From positions 1 to 64,000 of the forward strand of contig JAQUZB010000004.1 of NCBI GenBank assembly GCA_028691535.1: a stretch of 64,000 nucleotides of DNA, read 5' to 3'. The notes under the pieces are model-generated. The model saw only the letters and a program-made list of their open reading frames with translations. It ran no database searches and was not told where the DNA came from. The translations under genes and the position numbers were made by a program. Below, piece by piece: positions 1 through 9,772 of the stretch. The stretch comes from Candidatus Altimarinota bacterium (lineage in GTDB: Bacteria > Patescibacteriota > Gracilibacteria > BD1-5 > UBA6164). Position 1 is the stretch's first letter. The number at the start of each line of letters is the position of its first letter.

Positions 1-1187
1 TAATCTACAAAAAACTAAACCAAACAGAAACAAATGAAGTAGAAAAAATAACAAAGATAGTACAATTTAAATATGATAATCTAGATAGAAGAATACAAAA
101 AATATTTAATAATGAATCATATATAAATTACTACTATTCAAACAAAGATATAATCCTAGAAGAAAATTATACAAAAAATAATAAGCTAACAACAAGTAAA
201 TACTATACAAATTGAAACCAAATAGATGATGTAATCTCTATGGAAAAAATAGATTACAAAACAAGGAAAATACAAGAAGATTATACAAACAACAAAGGTA
301 AACTTAAAACAAGAACTATAAAAGAAGAATACTCTGAAACTAACACATACTATTATCATAAAAATAATCTAAACTCAATAGTTGCAATTACAGATGAATT
401 TGGTAATATACTTGAAGCATATGAGTATGATGTATTTTGAAAACCATATAGCATAGACCAAGAAACTTGAAAAATAACAAACTTAAAACAATCAAGTATT
501 TGAAATACTAGATTGTTTACAGGAAGAGAATATGAAAGATGATTAAAACTATACTACAACAGAGCAAGATATTACAATCCAGAACTAGGTAGATTTATAT
601 CTAGAGATCCGATTGATATATCTGATGATGTGAATTTGTATAGTTATGTTGGGAATAATGGAGTGAATTTTGTGGATCCATTATGAACTGATAGTAAACA
701 ATTGCAAGCAGATATTAATAACTGAAATAAATTTGTTGTTGAATTAGTTGCTAGAAAATTAGATATATGATGAGGATGAGCAGGAGTACATACATTTATA
801 TTAATTACATCTATAGATGAAAATAATAATACTTCAAAGTATAGTATATGATGACATGAAGTTGATTGAAAATTAGTTTGAAAATTTAATGAAGATAGTG
901 ATTTATTATGGGATAAAAAAACAAAATGATCTATAACTTTAAGTACAGATAATCCGGATTTTACACAAAATATATTAGATGAGTATTATAATTATAATAA
1001 AAATAATCAAAAAAAATATGCTATGTTTTCAGCAGATGATTGATATGATGATGAGGGTAATTGTAATAACTTTAGTACAACTATATTATATAGAGCTAGT
1101 AGTAAAGATGAAAATGTTTTAGACTCTATATTAGATTTTGATCCTAAGTGAGCTAATCCTGGTTTATGAGAATATTTTATTTATTAA
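1..1187 (+). CDS. RHS/YD-repeat protein, C-terminal part with variable papain-like tail (left end cut)
   Basis: The reading frame is open from the window edge (first full codon at 3) to TAA 1185-1187. YD-type repeats lead into the RHS core: TGREY, YYNRARYYNPELGRFISRD, then DPIDISDDVNLYSYVGNNG. After the core comes a tail of about 165 residues with a GVHTF motif and, near the end, GNCNNFSTTIL. A His early and an Asn-Cys late is the order seen in permuted papain-like folds (LRAT, PPPDE/DeSI, permuted NlpC/P60). RHS tails are commonly delivered toxins, so a hydrolytic toxin is inferred. Glycine is often TGA. The next gene, 12 bp downstream, is a small membrane protein and a candidate immunity gene. 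The core assignment is firm; the tail activity is not. Confidence 0.85.
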
Positions 1188-1199
1188 TTTTAAAATTTA

Positions 1200-1598
1200 A
1201 TGAATTACTTTTATAAATATTTAATTATATTTTTTGCACTTTTTTCTGTTAATATTATAAATACTATATATTTATTTTTATTTAATATAAATAGAGATTT
1301 ATCTTATATAAATTCATTTATCTTTTGAATTTTATTTTCAATATTTGAAAGCTTAATAATTCTATTACTTCATATTATTATATTTAAATTTATTTCTAAA
1401 TTAGAAGTAAAAAATAATAATTTATTTATTTTAGTATTTATTATTTCTTCAATATTTCTAGTATTTTGGGAAATTAGTTATAACACTAATTGATTTTTAG
1501 ATTTTATATTTAATTATGATATTATATTAAAAATTACATTTTATATAATATGATTTTTAGTATATTGAAAATATTTAAAAAGTACGTTAAAAAAATAA
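1200..1598 (+). CDS. Small multi-pass membrane protein, possible RHS immunity protein
   Basis: This 132-residue protein starts at ATG 1200, 12 bp after the RHS stop. It has about four hydrophobic segments separated by short polar stretches and ends in a lysine-rich GKYLKSTLKK tail. The similar-sized product of 5299-5697, which also follows an RHS cassette with the same type of tail, has the same layout and a similar basic end, so the two may be related immunity proteins. I recognise no family. Immunity function is inferred only from position. Glycine codons include TGA, as in native genes. A perfect hairpin follows the stop. Confidence 0.6.
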
Positions 1599-1603
1599 TA
1601 TAT

Positions 1604-1638
1604 AAAAATAGAAAATATCTTTAGTATTTTCTATTTTT
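1604..1638 (+). terminator. Hairpin terminator after the first RHS/membrane pair
   Basis: Two 14-base arms that match perfectly flank a 7-base loop, and the right arm ends in five T. It lies just after the stop at 1598 and closes the first RHS/membrane-protein unit. Confidence 0.7.
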
Positions 1639-1823
1639 AATTACATTCATTTTTTTATTATTTAACGTTGGAATTTGATTAGCTGTTCATTATTAATTCT
1701 GAGTATTTAATAAATTAGATATATACTATATAAATAATATCTATTTTTAACAAAATTAATCAATCGTAAACTGCTAGATTCAAACAAAAATATAATCCAA
1801 ATTTTAATAAATAATTTTATAAT

Positions 1824-2177
1824 ATGAAAATATTAAAAGTATATATAATTAATTATTTAATTATACTTATAGTTCCTGCTATTATTACATTCTTATATAT
1901 AGTATTTAATAATGAATCTTCTTATAAAAATTTTTGGGAAAATTATAATATTTTTAGTTTTATGAATATTTCTGATTTATATTTTTTTTTATTTAGAGAA
2001 TTAATAAAAACATCATTATTAATAATGTTAATAATTTATATTATAAAATTTTTGATTGTTTTTTCATATGTATCATTTTTAAATAATAAAAAATATACAT
2101 ATATTTTATCTATGGTATTTTCATTAATCATATGATTTTTATGATATTTTTTTAATTGAATATTAATGTCAATTTAA
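1824..2177 (+). CDS. Small membrane protein of unknown function
   Basis: A 117-residue protein starting MKILKVYIIN, with a hydrophobic N-terminal segment at about residues 8-27, a middle polar region with aromatic residues, and two more hydrophobic stretches in the second half. The last part reads GFLGYFFNGILMSI with three TGA glycines, which standard-code callers would miss. It lies between the first RHS unit and an orphan RHS cassette, a place often held by extra immunity genes. I see no known motif. The roughly 180 bp before it (1639-1823) hold no gene that I can support. Confidence 0.5.
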
Positions 2178-2192
2178 AAAATAATTGTAAAT

Positions 2193-2235
2193 AATAATAA
2201 GAATAGAAAATATTAATTTTTCTATTCTTATTATT
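2193..2235 (+). terminator. Perfect 18-bp-arm hairpin terminator
   Basis: The arms at 2193-2210 and 2218-2235 are perfectly complementary. The right arm abuts the first coding-like codons of the orphan RHS cassette, so the cassette was inserted or left behind directly after a transcription end. Confidence 0.65.
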
Positions 2236-2240
2236 TAAAA

Positions 2241-3428
2241 TATTTCATCTATGCAAATGGAACAATTGATTCACTTGATAGAAGGGGAGAAAAAAGCACA
2301 AAAGAAGAAGTAATAAAGTTTTATTATGCATGAAGTGATGCAATACTAGAGGAAAAATACGAAATAAAAAAAGATTGATTGCAATTAAAAGAAACAAGAG
2401 AAAATACATATTCAAATAAACTTGATGATATAATCTCAACACAAATAACAAAGATTGAAAAAGAAGACAAAGAAGAAAAAGAAAAAGGTAGAACTAAAAA
2501 TGAGAAAAAGAATGATACAAATCTATATTATTACCAAAAAAATCATCTAAATTCAATTATTGCAATTACAGATAAAAAAGGTAATATAGTAGAAGAATAC
2601 AGCTATGATGTATTTTGAAAAGCTTATATATTGGAGTGAAAAAGTGAAAATAGAAAGGATTTAAAAGAAAGTAAGATTTGAAATACTAGATTGTATACGG
2701 GTAGAGAATATGACTCTGAAATATGATTATATTACAATAGAGCAAGATATTACAATCCAGAACTAGGAAGATTTATATCAAGAGACCCAATTGATATCTA
2801 TGATGATGTGAATTTGTATGGGTATGTAAAAAATAACTCAGTAAATGCGAAGGATCCAACTGGATTAAAAAGTAAATCTTTTATTGCAGAAAATGAGTGA
2901 AATGCTTGGTTTTTTGAAAGTCAAAATTGAATTCATACTTGACATGCAGCAATGTATTTTATCAATTGATGAGTTGAATACTTAATCAATTATAATCCAA
3001 CTGGTTCAGAATGATTTAATCCTTTAGGTGATTGAGATATGTTTTTTTGAACAGTTTGATGAACAAATTAATGAATTTTATGAATAAGTGATTATAAAAG
3101 TATGATTAATAACTGAGCAATTGGGTGATATTCATTAACAGAAATTCAAAGTAAATATATAAATACTTGAAAGTTAGCAGAATGGTATAATTCTGAATAT
3201 AATGATTTACCAAAATATAATACTTTTACAAATAATTGTAGTGATGAAGTTGAGGCAGCTTTAGAATATTCATGATTTTTTAATTTCACAGAAATGAATT
3301 GAATTCCTAGTTTTTTACCTTGAGTTATTCCTTTACCTTGAACAACTCCTTGATGATTAGGTTATGATATAAATCTTGAATTGTCTTATAAAAAAATGGG
3401 AGAAAAAATTATTAATTTAGTTAAATAA
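2241..3428 (+). pseudogene. Orphan RHS C-terminal cassette 2 (no start, one in-frame TAA)
   Basis: The frame enters without a start codon right after a terminator. It encodes a lysine/glutamate-rich stretch, then the RHS core (TGREYDSEIGLYYNRARYY, ELGRFISRD, DPIDIYDDVNLYGYV). The tail differs from cassettes 1 and 3: HTGHAAMYFINGG, then NNCSDEVEAAL and a glycine/proline-rich end. The His...Asn-Cys order suggests a permuted papain-like toxin. A single TAA at 3069-3071 interrupts the tail, but the same frame continues with sensible codons to TAA 3426-3428, so it looks like one nonsense mutation. Without a start or upstream delivery domains it is probably a silent donor cassette. The next gene follows within 10 bp. 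Confidence 0.75.
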
Positions 3429-3437
3429 AATAAAATT

Positions 3438-3986
3438 ATGAAAAAAATAAATAAAATATTATTACTCTTTATTTCATTAGTAATTATTATTTTTCGACTT
3501 TGATATGGTACAAGAATTATATATGATTTAAAAGAAACTAATATAAATGAAAAAATAGTTTTAACAATCAAATGAAAAGAATGAAATTTTTTATTAAATC
3601 TAAATACTTATGAAATAAAAAGTTTTACTTGAAATTATATAGAACTGAATAATACAAAATTAGATATTTATACAAAAATATATAGTCCTAATTGAAAATT
3701 TTATTTTAAAATATTTTGAGTTTATGATTATTTAGATAATTTACTAAATGAAACTTGGTTATGTCCTATTGATAAATGCAAATTTTTTTGGACAAAAGAT
3801 AGTAAATATTTAATTAGAATGGATTGAAGAGTAGTAAGAATGTTTTGATTATTTTTTAGTACTCCAACAATTCAACAAGTTATTCATATAATTGAGCCTG
3901 AAACGAAAAAAAGTAAACAGATATTATTATATGATGAAAATTGAAAGCTAATTGAAGTAGATGAAATAAAATGATATACTGAATAA
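3438..3986 (+). CDS. Membrane-anchored protein following RHS cassette 2, possible immunity protein
   Basis: This 182-residue protein has an uncleaved-looking N-terminal hydrophobic anchor at about residues 4-22 (KILLLFISLVIIIFRLG). It is followed by a long polar, probably extracytoplasmic domain rich in Tyr, Lys and Asp, with a WLCPIDKCKFFW segment whose two cysteines could pair. It begins 10 bp after the cassette 2 tail and ends just before a strong terminator, forming a cassette/partner unit. No family is recognised. Binding of the cassette 2 toxin outside the membrane is inferred from order alone. TGA glycines mark it as native in code. Confidence 0.55.
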
Positions 3987-3991
3987 ATAAT

Positions 3992-4017
3992 AAAAAGTGA
4001 GAAAAATCTCACTTTTT
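3992..4017 (+). terminator. Strong rho-independent terminator
   Basis: Ten-base perfect arms (AAAAAGTGAG / CTCACTTTTT) enclose a six-base loop. It ends the cassette 2 unit and lies about 10 bp before the start-less cassette 3. Confidence 0.85.
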
Positions 4018-4027
4018 ATTTAAAAAC

Positions 4028-5296
4028 ATAATAAATTCATTAAGTTGAACAACACTATCTTGAAGTTTAAATTATACTTATGACAATAATTGAAACTTAA
4101 AAAATGATTGAGAAAAAACATTTAGTTATGATTACAAAAACAGACTTACAAAAGTAGAAACTTGAAGTTGAATAATAGCTCAATATAGTTATGATGTACT
4201 CAATAGAAGGTATTTGAAAGAAACAGAAAATGAAAAAGTAGAATATATTTATAGTAATGAAAATATATTACAAGAAATAACAACTGATGAAATTACAAAT
4301 ACTACAATAACTAAAAACTATATAAACTGAATTTGATTAGATGATTTAGTCGCTTATCAAGAAAACAATAATATTTACTATTATCATAAAAATCATTTAT
4401 GAAGTGTAGAGTGAATAACTGATAGTTCTTGAAATATAGTTGTAAGTTATGATTATGATAGTTTTGGTAATTTTGAAATAACTTCTTGAGCTGATAACTG
4501 AAATACTAGACTTTATACTGGTAGAGAACATGACTCTGAAATTTGATTATATTATCTAAGAGCTAGATACTACAATAGCGAACTTGGTAGATTTATATCA
4601 AGAGATCCGATTGATATATCTGATGATGTGAATTTGTATAGTTATGTTGGGAATAATGGGGTAAATTTTGTGGATAGGAGCGGGTTTGAAAGTAAACAAT
4701 TACAAGAAGATATTAATAATAAAAATACTTTTGTAATTAAGTTAGTTGCTAGATGATTAAATAATGATTATAAATGATTAGAAAATTATTTAATTCATAC
4801 TTTTATTGATATTACATCTTATGGAAAAAATTGAATAATTAATAATTATACTATTTGATGATATTGGAATACTGTAACATGAGAGCTTGATTGAGAATTT
4901 AATAAAAAAGTTGATTTATACTGGAATTGAATAATTTTAGATAGTAAAATTATACCTAATCCTAAGTGAATAGAAGGTTATGAATTTACACAAAATATTT
5001 TAAATGAATATTATGAGTATGAAAAAAAACAAAAAGATTATTGGATTTGATGAGCAATAACTAATACTAATAATTTTTGAAATTGTAATAACTATAGTAC
5101 TACAATATTAACTAATTCAGCATTGTGATCTTTAAATACATTAGATAGTATAAATTCATTTGATCCTATATGAATAAATTTATGAATTTGAACTAATTTT
5201 AAAGAAAAAATAGAAAATGAATCAATTTATAATCAATTTATAAAGTGATATTCTGAATTAGAATATTATTTAATTAATCTTAACAGAGCCTTTTAA
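4028..5296 (+). pseudogene. Orphan RHS C-terminal cassette 3 (no start codon)
   Basis: Coding sense starts abruptly after a terminator with RHS repeats (YTYDNNGNLKNDG, FSYDYKNRL) and no initiation codon. It continues through the core (TGREHDSEIGLYYLRARYY, ELGRFISRDPIDISDDVNL, YSYVGNNGVNFVD). The tail is homologous to cassette 1: both start SKQLQ-DIN, contain LVAR, HTF, an FTQNIL-EYY segment and GNCNN[FY]STTIL. The frame is intact to TAA 5294-5296. It is probably a non-expressed tail that can recombine into a full RHS gene. The neighbour 2 bp downstream is a membrane protein shaped like the one after cassette 1. Confidence 0.75.
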
Positions 5297-5298
5297 AT

Positions 5299-5697
5299 AT
5301 GAATAAATTTAAAAACTATTTTACTAAATATTTAGTAATTTATATTTCTACAATTATTGTAATGATTATATTTGATTTATTACTTGATAATTGAGGAAAA
5401 GCAGAATTATGATATCTAAATACCTTATTATTTTTAATAATAATTCTTTTATATATTAGTTTTCTAATATTTTTATGATACATAATAATATTTAATTTTA
5501 TATTGAATATTAATTTAAAAAATATTGAATTAAGTTTATTAGTTATATTTAGTTTAATTTCATATGATTTTATTCCACAAAATATAATTAATAGTTTAGA
5601 TGTGAGAATATCTATGAACTTAAATATTATTTTATCTATTATAAGTTTTATATTATATTGATTATTTGTTAAACATTATTTAAAAAGAATTAAGTAA
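5299..5697 (+). CDS. Multi-pass membrane protein after RHS cassette 3, possible immunity protein
   Basis: A 132-residue protein with four predicted membrane segments and a basic C-terminus (FVKHYLKRIK). It has the same length, topology and position relative to its RHS tail as the protein at 1200-1598. Because the two upstream tails are also homologous, a shared immunity role is the simplest reading, though sequence similarity between the two membrane proteins is weak by eye. It starts 2 bp after the cassette stop. No recognised domain. Confidence 0.6.
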
Positions 5698-5801
5698 ATG
5701 AAATAAATAATTTAAATCAAGCTACAAGTTATAAATTTAATATATTGCAAAAATATAAAAGTACAATAATGGTATACAAATAATTAAAAATTAATTATTA
5801 A

Positions 5802-6411
5802 AATAATAAAAAGAAAAAAATTATTTACACATTACTTTTATTACTAGTTATTATAGTATCAATAATTACATATAAAAAATATTTACTTAATAGTTTTTAT
5901 ATTAATGATAACTTTAACAACATAGATTCTGAATTAATATTTCAAAACGATGCAGATTTGGCTAGACTTGAACATTTAGAATATTTGACATTTTTAATAG
6001 AAGAATTTTTTGATAATAATTGAAATGACTTTTTTCAAGAATTTAATACTAGTAAATTTGTTTTAGAACTTGAAAAATGACTATCTAAAATTATAGATGA
6101 AAAATATGATATACAAAAATACCCTACTAATAGTCCTATATGGTATAATTATTTTGTTACAGAAAGATGATATCTTTTATGGGTTACTTGTATAACTTGT
6201 TGAGTTACACCAATATCAACATTACTATATGATTGAATCACACCAACAATAAACATTGCTTCAGTCTGAATGAAAAGAAGAGGTCTTTAAATCACTTACA
6301 AGAGATGAAATGCTAAATCATTCAATATATAAATTATGGAAAGAAAGAAAATATAATAAAAAATGATTTGTAAGAGAAAGAGAAAATGAAAATATTAGAA
6401 ATTCAAAATAG
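5802..6411 (+). pseudogene. Broken membrane-protein gene (no ATG, frameshift)
   Basis: A frame opening at about 5802 encodes a lysine-rich start and one hydrophobic anchor (TLLLLLVIIVSIITY), then an acidic domain of about 135 residues ending at TAA 6288. No ATG, GTG or TTG stands at a sensible place; ATT 5820 is the best candidate. Just before 6288 another frame opens at 6253 and runs to TAG 6409-6411 with a lysine/arginine/glutamate-rich helix (EGKEEVFKSLTRDEM...). A single frameshift near 6255-6285 would join them. The missing start plus the shift suggests decay. It is the last relic of the RHS region. Confidence 0.45.
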
Positions 6412-6466
6412 TAACAAAAAATAATTAACATTACGATAATTCTAATAAAAATCCTCCTCACTCAAT

Positions 6467-6505
6467 AAAAGAGTTAGACAATTTTACAAATTGTCTAACT
6501 CTTTT
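6467..6505. terminator. Bidirectional terminator between RHS region and recR-side genes
   Basis: A near-perfect stem of about 17 bp (arms around GAGTTAGACAATT) has A- and T-tracts at both ends, so it can serve the rightward decayed gene and the leftward small gene whose stop lies inside it. Confidence 0.75.
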
Positions 6506-6672
6506 TCTAATTTTTTTATTTCTAACTCCTCAAGTTTTAATTCTCAAGAATTTTCTGCTTCATCTAGTTTTTTTTGAGCTTCTTTTCTAGCTTCTTCCAT
6601 GTCTTTTATATATTTTCTAACTTGAGCTTTTGTCATTCTTGCATTTGATCAAGCTGGTGCAAATTCTGTCAT
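6484..6672 (-). CDS. Small charged helical protein, unknown
   Basis: A 62-residue protein starting MTEFAPAGSNARMTKAQ and then almost entirely charged helix (KDMEEARKEAQKKLDEAE, LKLEELEIKKLEKELDN), with a heptad-like pattern that suggests a short coiled coil. Its stop lies inside the bidirectional terminator. It is the last gene of the leftward group recR / septum gene / rsmH. No family is recognised. A role as a small cytosolic or nucleoid-associated partner would be a guess. Confidence 0.6.
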
Positions 6673-6717
6673 AAGATTTTTTATTAATAATAAATAATAA
6701 AATGTATTTAAAGAAAC

Positions 6718-7326
6718 CTAGATTTCTTTTCTTTCTTTTAATGCATTTACAAGTGTAATATTGTCTGCATACTCTATATATCAGCTAGATAATCATCTAG
6801 ATAATCTAGTTATTTTTGTTTTGTATTTTAGTTTTCTTTTTTCTATTTCTTCAAATATGTAGTTACTTGTTGCCTCTCATTCTATGTTTGGATTTGTTGC
6901 TAGTATTATTTCTACATAGTCATCACTTTCATTTATCCTTTTAAATAATTGTTCAAATTTCAAATCTCAAATGAATACTCAATTTATAGGAGAAATTGCT
7001 CAACCAAGTACATGATAAACTCACTTAAATCATCCTGTTTCTTCAATTGTAAGCATATCAAGATATTCTTCTACAATTGCTATTAGGTTTCTGTTTCTAG
7101 AGCTTGATTCGCAAATTTTGCATAGTTTTTGTCATTTATCACATAGGGAATTACAGTTTTCACAAAAACCTATTTTATCTTTTATGTTTTTTAAGTTTTC
7201 ACTTAGATTTTCTATATAATTTTTATTTGCATTTAGTAAGAAAAAAGCAAGTTTTGTAGCTCTATTTTCTCAAATTCAAGGCAAATAATTTATAGCATTT
7301 ATCAATTGTTTTAAGCTTTCAGGCAT
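6718..7326 (-). CDS. recR: Recombination mediator RecR
   Basis: A 202-residue protein, normal for RecR, which acts with RecO/RecF to load RecA on gapped DNA. It shows the N-terminal helix-hairpin-helix (LPGIGENRATKLAFFLL, about residues 15-31), the zinc motif CENC...CKIC (C55, C58, C69, C72) and the Toprim region with VYHVLGGAISP and ILATNPNIEGEATSNYI. Several of these glycines are TGA, including both in the GG of LGGAISP. It lies 45 bp from the small helical gene on the same strand. Confidence 0.95.
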
Positions 7327-7365
7327 TTTTCTATATTAATTACATTATTTGATTAATAGATTAAC

Positions 7366-7395
7366 AAAAAAAAAGTCTTTTGCAAGACTCTTTTA
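7366..7395 (-). terminator. Terminator of the septum-gene transcript
   Basis: On the minus strand a stem AGTCTT/AAGACT is followed by a run of eight to nine T. It overlaps the stop of the FtsL/DivIC-like gene. Confidence 0.7.
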
Positions 7396-7758
7396 ATAAT
7401 TATATACATATTGAACATTATCTTTTATAACTAGATAATCAGGATCCTCGATTTTTTCCATATTTTTTAAATCTGTGTCTGTCATTATGTTTGACAAACT
7501 TTCAAGTTCCGCTATTTTAACATCTAGTTTTTCTTTTTCCATCAATAGATTTTTCTTCTCTATTTCTAATTGTCTAATATTGTATCATTTTGTCGCATTT
7601 ACATTTAGTATCCAAACATAATATAAAAGTAACATAGAGATGATAGACAATAGTGCTATATAAGTAGAATTTACTCAGAAAGTAAATTTTTCTTTTTCTT
7701 TTTTTCTTTTTGAAAAATAATTTTGACTAAAGTCTTTTGTTACTACCTTTGTATTCAC
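7393..7758 (-). CDS. FtsL/DivIC-like septum protein
   Basis: A 121-residue bitopic protein with a charged cytoplasmic N-terminus (FSKRKKEKEKF), one membrane segment at about residues 27-46 (STYIALLSIISMLLLYYVW), and a coiled coil (IRQLEIEKKNLLMEKEKLDVKIAELESL) followed by a short tail. This is the FtsL/DivIC (septum formation initiator) layout. Its place directly downstream of rsmH matches the mraW-ftsL order of the division and cell wall cluster. The start is GTG at 7756-7758; no ATG is available upstream before a stop. FtsL versus DivIC cannot be decided by eye. Confidence 0.75.
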
Positions 7759-7783
7759 TATTTTATATATTATGAAATAATGC

Positions 7784-8725
7784 TTATATTATTTTTTTTG
7801 CAACTCTAGCTTTTGCACTTCTGCTTCTAGAATTCATTTTTATTTCTTCGTCTGTTGGAAGAATTGGTTTTTTACTTAATACTTTTAAACTTTTTTTGTG
7901 TCCACAACTACAAATTATGTCATCACATATACAATCTCTTGTCTCATCTCTAAATATATTTTTTGTTATTCTGTCTTCAAGTGAATGGAAACTTATAACA
8001 AATACTGTTCAATCTTTTTTAAGTAATTCAATCGAATCTTTCAATGATTTTTCAAGCATTTCCAATTCTCAGTTTACTTCTATTCTTATTGCTTGAAATA
8101 TTCTTGACTTAGCTTTTGGTCATCAAGTGATGATTTCAGATAAATCAGAAGTTGTTTCAAATCTTTTTTTTCTTCTTAATTCTACTATATTTTTTGCTAT
8201 TTTGTTACTTTGAGGTTCTTCTCAATATTTTAAGAATATGTCTCTAAGTTCTGAATCTTTGTAAGAATTTACTATATCTGCTGCAGTTCTTCATCTAGTT
8301 TTATCAAGTCTCATATCAAGTGGACCGTTTAACATAAAACTAAATCATCTATCAGCTTCGTCTAAATGTAGGCTAGACAATCATAAATCATAATAGATTC
8401 AAGTTATTTCTTTAATTCATATTTTTTCAAGCTCTTCTTTTAAGTTTCAAAAGTTAGAGTTAATTAAATACAGATTTACTTTTTTATTTTTGTTTATTTC
8501 TTCTAGTCTAATTCTAGCCAAATCTAGATTTTTTATATCAGCATCAAATCAGATAAAAGTATCTCAAGTGTTCATTTTTTCTATAATCTTGCTCGCATGT
8601 CATCACATACCTAGAGTTGCGTCTACAATTATATTTTTTTTATCATTTTTAATTTCTATAGCTTCAACTAATTCATTTAGAAGTACAGAAATATGCTTTT
8701 TTTCAATTTCTTTTATATTGTCCAT
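7784..8725 (-). CDS. rsmH: 16S rRNA m4C1402 methyltransferase RsmH (MraW)
   Basis: A 313-residue SAM-dependent enzyme that methylates N4 of C1402 in the 16S rRNA decoding centre. Seen: the start [13 protein letters not shown], the SAM-binding motif DATLGMGGH (residues 37-45, two glycines as TGA), [25 protein letters not shown], the family [18 protein letters not shown] segment and the end [10 protein letters not shown]...[12 protein letters not shown]. Length is normal. The next gene in the direction of transcription is the FtsL/DivIC-like gene. It is divergent from sufC across a 292-bp spacer. Confidence 0.96.
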
Positions 8726-8842
8726 TTACTCAAAATGTTAAAAAAATGTTAATTTTCTAAAAACCAGCTCTTATATAAGCAAAACTTACATATATTTTTA
8801 TTCTTTTTTTAACTATTGTCAAAACATCTATAAATAAACAAC

Positions 8843-8857
8843 TAGACAAATTGTCTA
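8843..8857. promoter_or_regulatory. Short palindrome in the rsmH/sufC spacer
   Basis: TAGACAAATTGTCTA has perfect 7-base arms around one base. It sits between the divergent genes rsmH and sufC and could be an operator. The same half-sites occur in the terminator stem at 6475-6497, which weakens a specific interpretation. Confidence 0.3.
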
Positions 8858-8965
8858 AAATGAGTTATTGATTACAATGCTATTAAAAGATAGTTTTTAA
8901 CATTTTATTTACATTGTCTATATTAAAACAAAGTATATATTTAGAGTATAATAAAAAAATTTGCC

Positions 8966-9006
8966 TAATTATAAAATATTACTAAAATAGTAATGTTTTA
9001 TAATTA
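8966..9006 (+). promoter_or_regulatory. Large dyad just upstream of sufC, candidate operator or leader hairpin
   Basis: Eighteen-base arms (8966-8983 and 8989-9006) match at 17 positions around a five-base centre and end 11 bp before the sufC start. No T-tract follows, so it is not a typical terminator. The operon ends with an Rrf2-family regulator, so binding of that regulator here is plausible but inferred. Confidence 0.5.
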
Positions 9007-9017
9007 AAGAATAAATA

Positions 9018-9752
9018 ATGATAAAAATAGAGAACTTAAAAGTTTGAGTTTGAGAAAAAGAAATATTGAAGTGAGTGAGTTTAAATTTTGAGTTATGAAA
9101 AAACTATTGTTTGCTTTGAAAAAATTGAAGTGGGAAATCTACTTTGTCATCATTTTTAATGTGACATCCAAATTATAAATATATTTCATGAGATGTTTCT
9201 CTTGATTGAAAAGATTTATTAAAATTAAGTGCAGAAGATAGAAGTAAGGCAGGATTATTTTTGTCATTTCAAAATGTACCTGAAATTGCATGAATCAAAT
9301 TAAGTGAATTTCTTAGAATTATATACAATATAAGTTTAAAAAATATAAATCCAGAACAAAAGGATATTTCACCATTTATATTCAAAAGACATATTACAAA
9401 ATTTTTAGAAGAATTGCATATAAGTGAAACTTTTTTAGATAGAGATTTAAATGTTTGATTTAGTTGATGAGAAAAAAGAAAAATTGAGATTCTTCAAATG
9501 AAACTTATCTGACCAAAATACATCATACTTGATGAAATAGATAGTTGACTTGATTTAGATGCTTTTAGAGCAGTTGCAAGTTTATTAAAAAATATAAGTA
9601 ATGAACATAATTCACTTATTATAATTACTCATTATTTTAAGATTTTAGAATATATAGATGTAGATAAGGTTTATGTTATGAAAAATTGATTAGTTGAAAG
9701 AAGTGGTTGATTAGAAATGATAAATGAAATAATGGAAAAAGGTTTTGAATAA
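9018..9752 (+). CDS. sufC: Fe-S assembly ATPase SufC
   Basis: A 244-residue ABC-type ATPase that powers the SufBCD scaffold for Fe-S cluster assembly. Seen: Walker A GKNGSGKST (about residues 34-42), the Q-loop segment LFLSFQNVPEI, the signature FSGGEKRK, Walker B YIILDEIDSGLD and the switch His in IIITHY. First gene of a co-directional set through 14474 with short gaps. The GG pairs use TGA. A large dyad stands immediately upstream. Confidence 0.96.
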
Positions 9753-9772
9753 AACTTAATTAAAATAAAAAA

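Noticed and set aside
240-1187. Treating the many TGA codons as evidence of pseudogenes
   Set aside because: The TGA codons fall at conserved glycine positions across all gene families in the window, so they are sense codons.
1639-1823. A small gene in the gap after the first terminator
   Set aside because: No start with a sustained frame; short coding-like traces may be relic RHS-region DNA.
6467-6505. Operator shared with 8843-8857 because of similar half-sites
   Set aside because: The 6.47 kb copy is part of a long terminator stem, so similarity of a 7-base AT-rich arm is weak evidence of a common regulator.
7896-8741. Plus-strand open frames within the rsmH region
   Set aside because: They are shadows of the minus-strand rsmH, whose motifs cover the whole interval.
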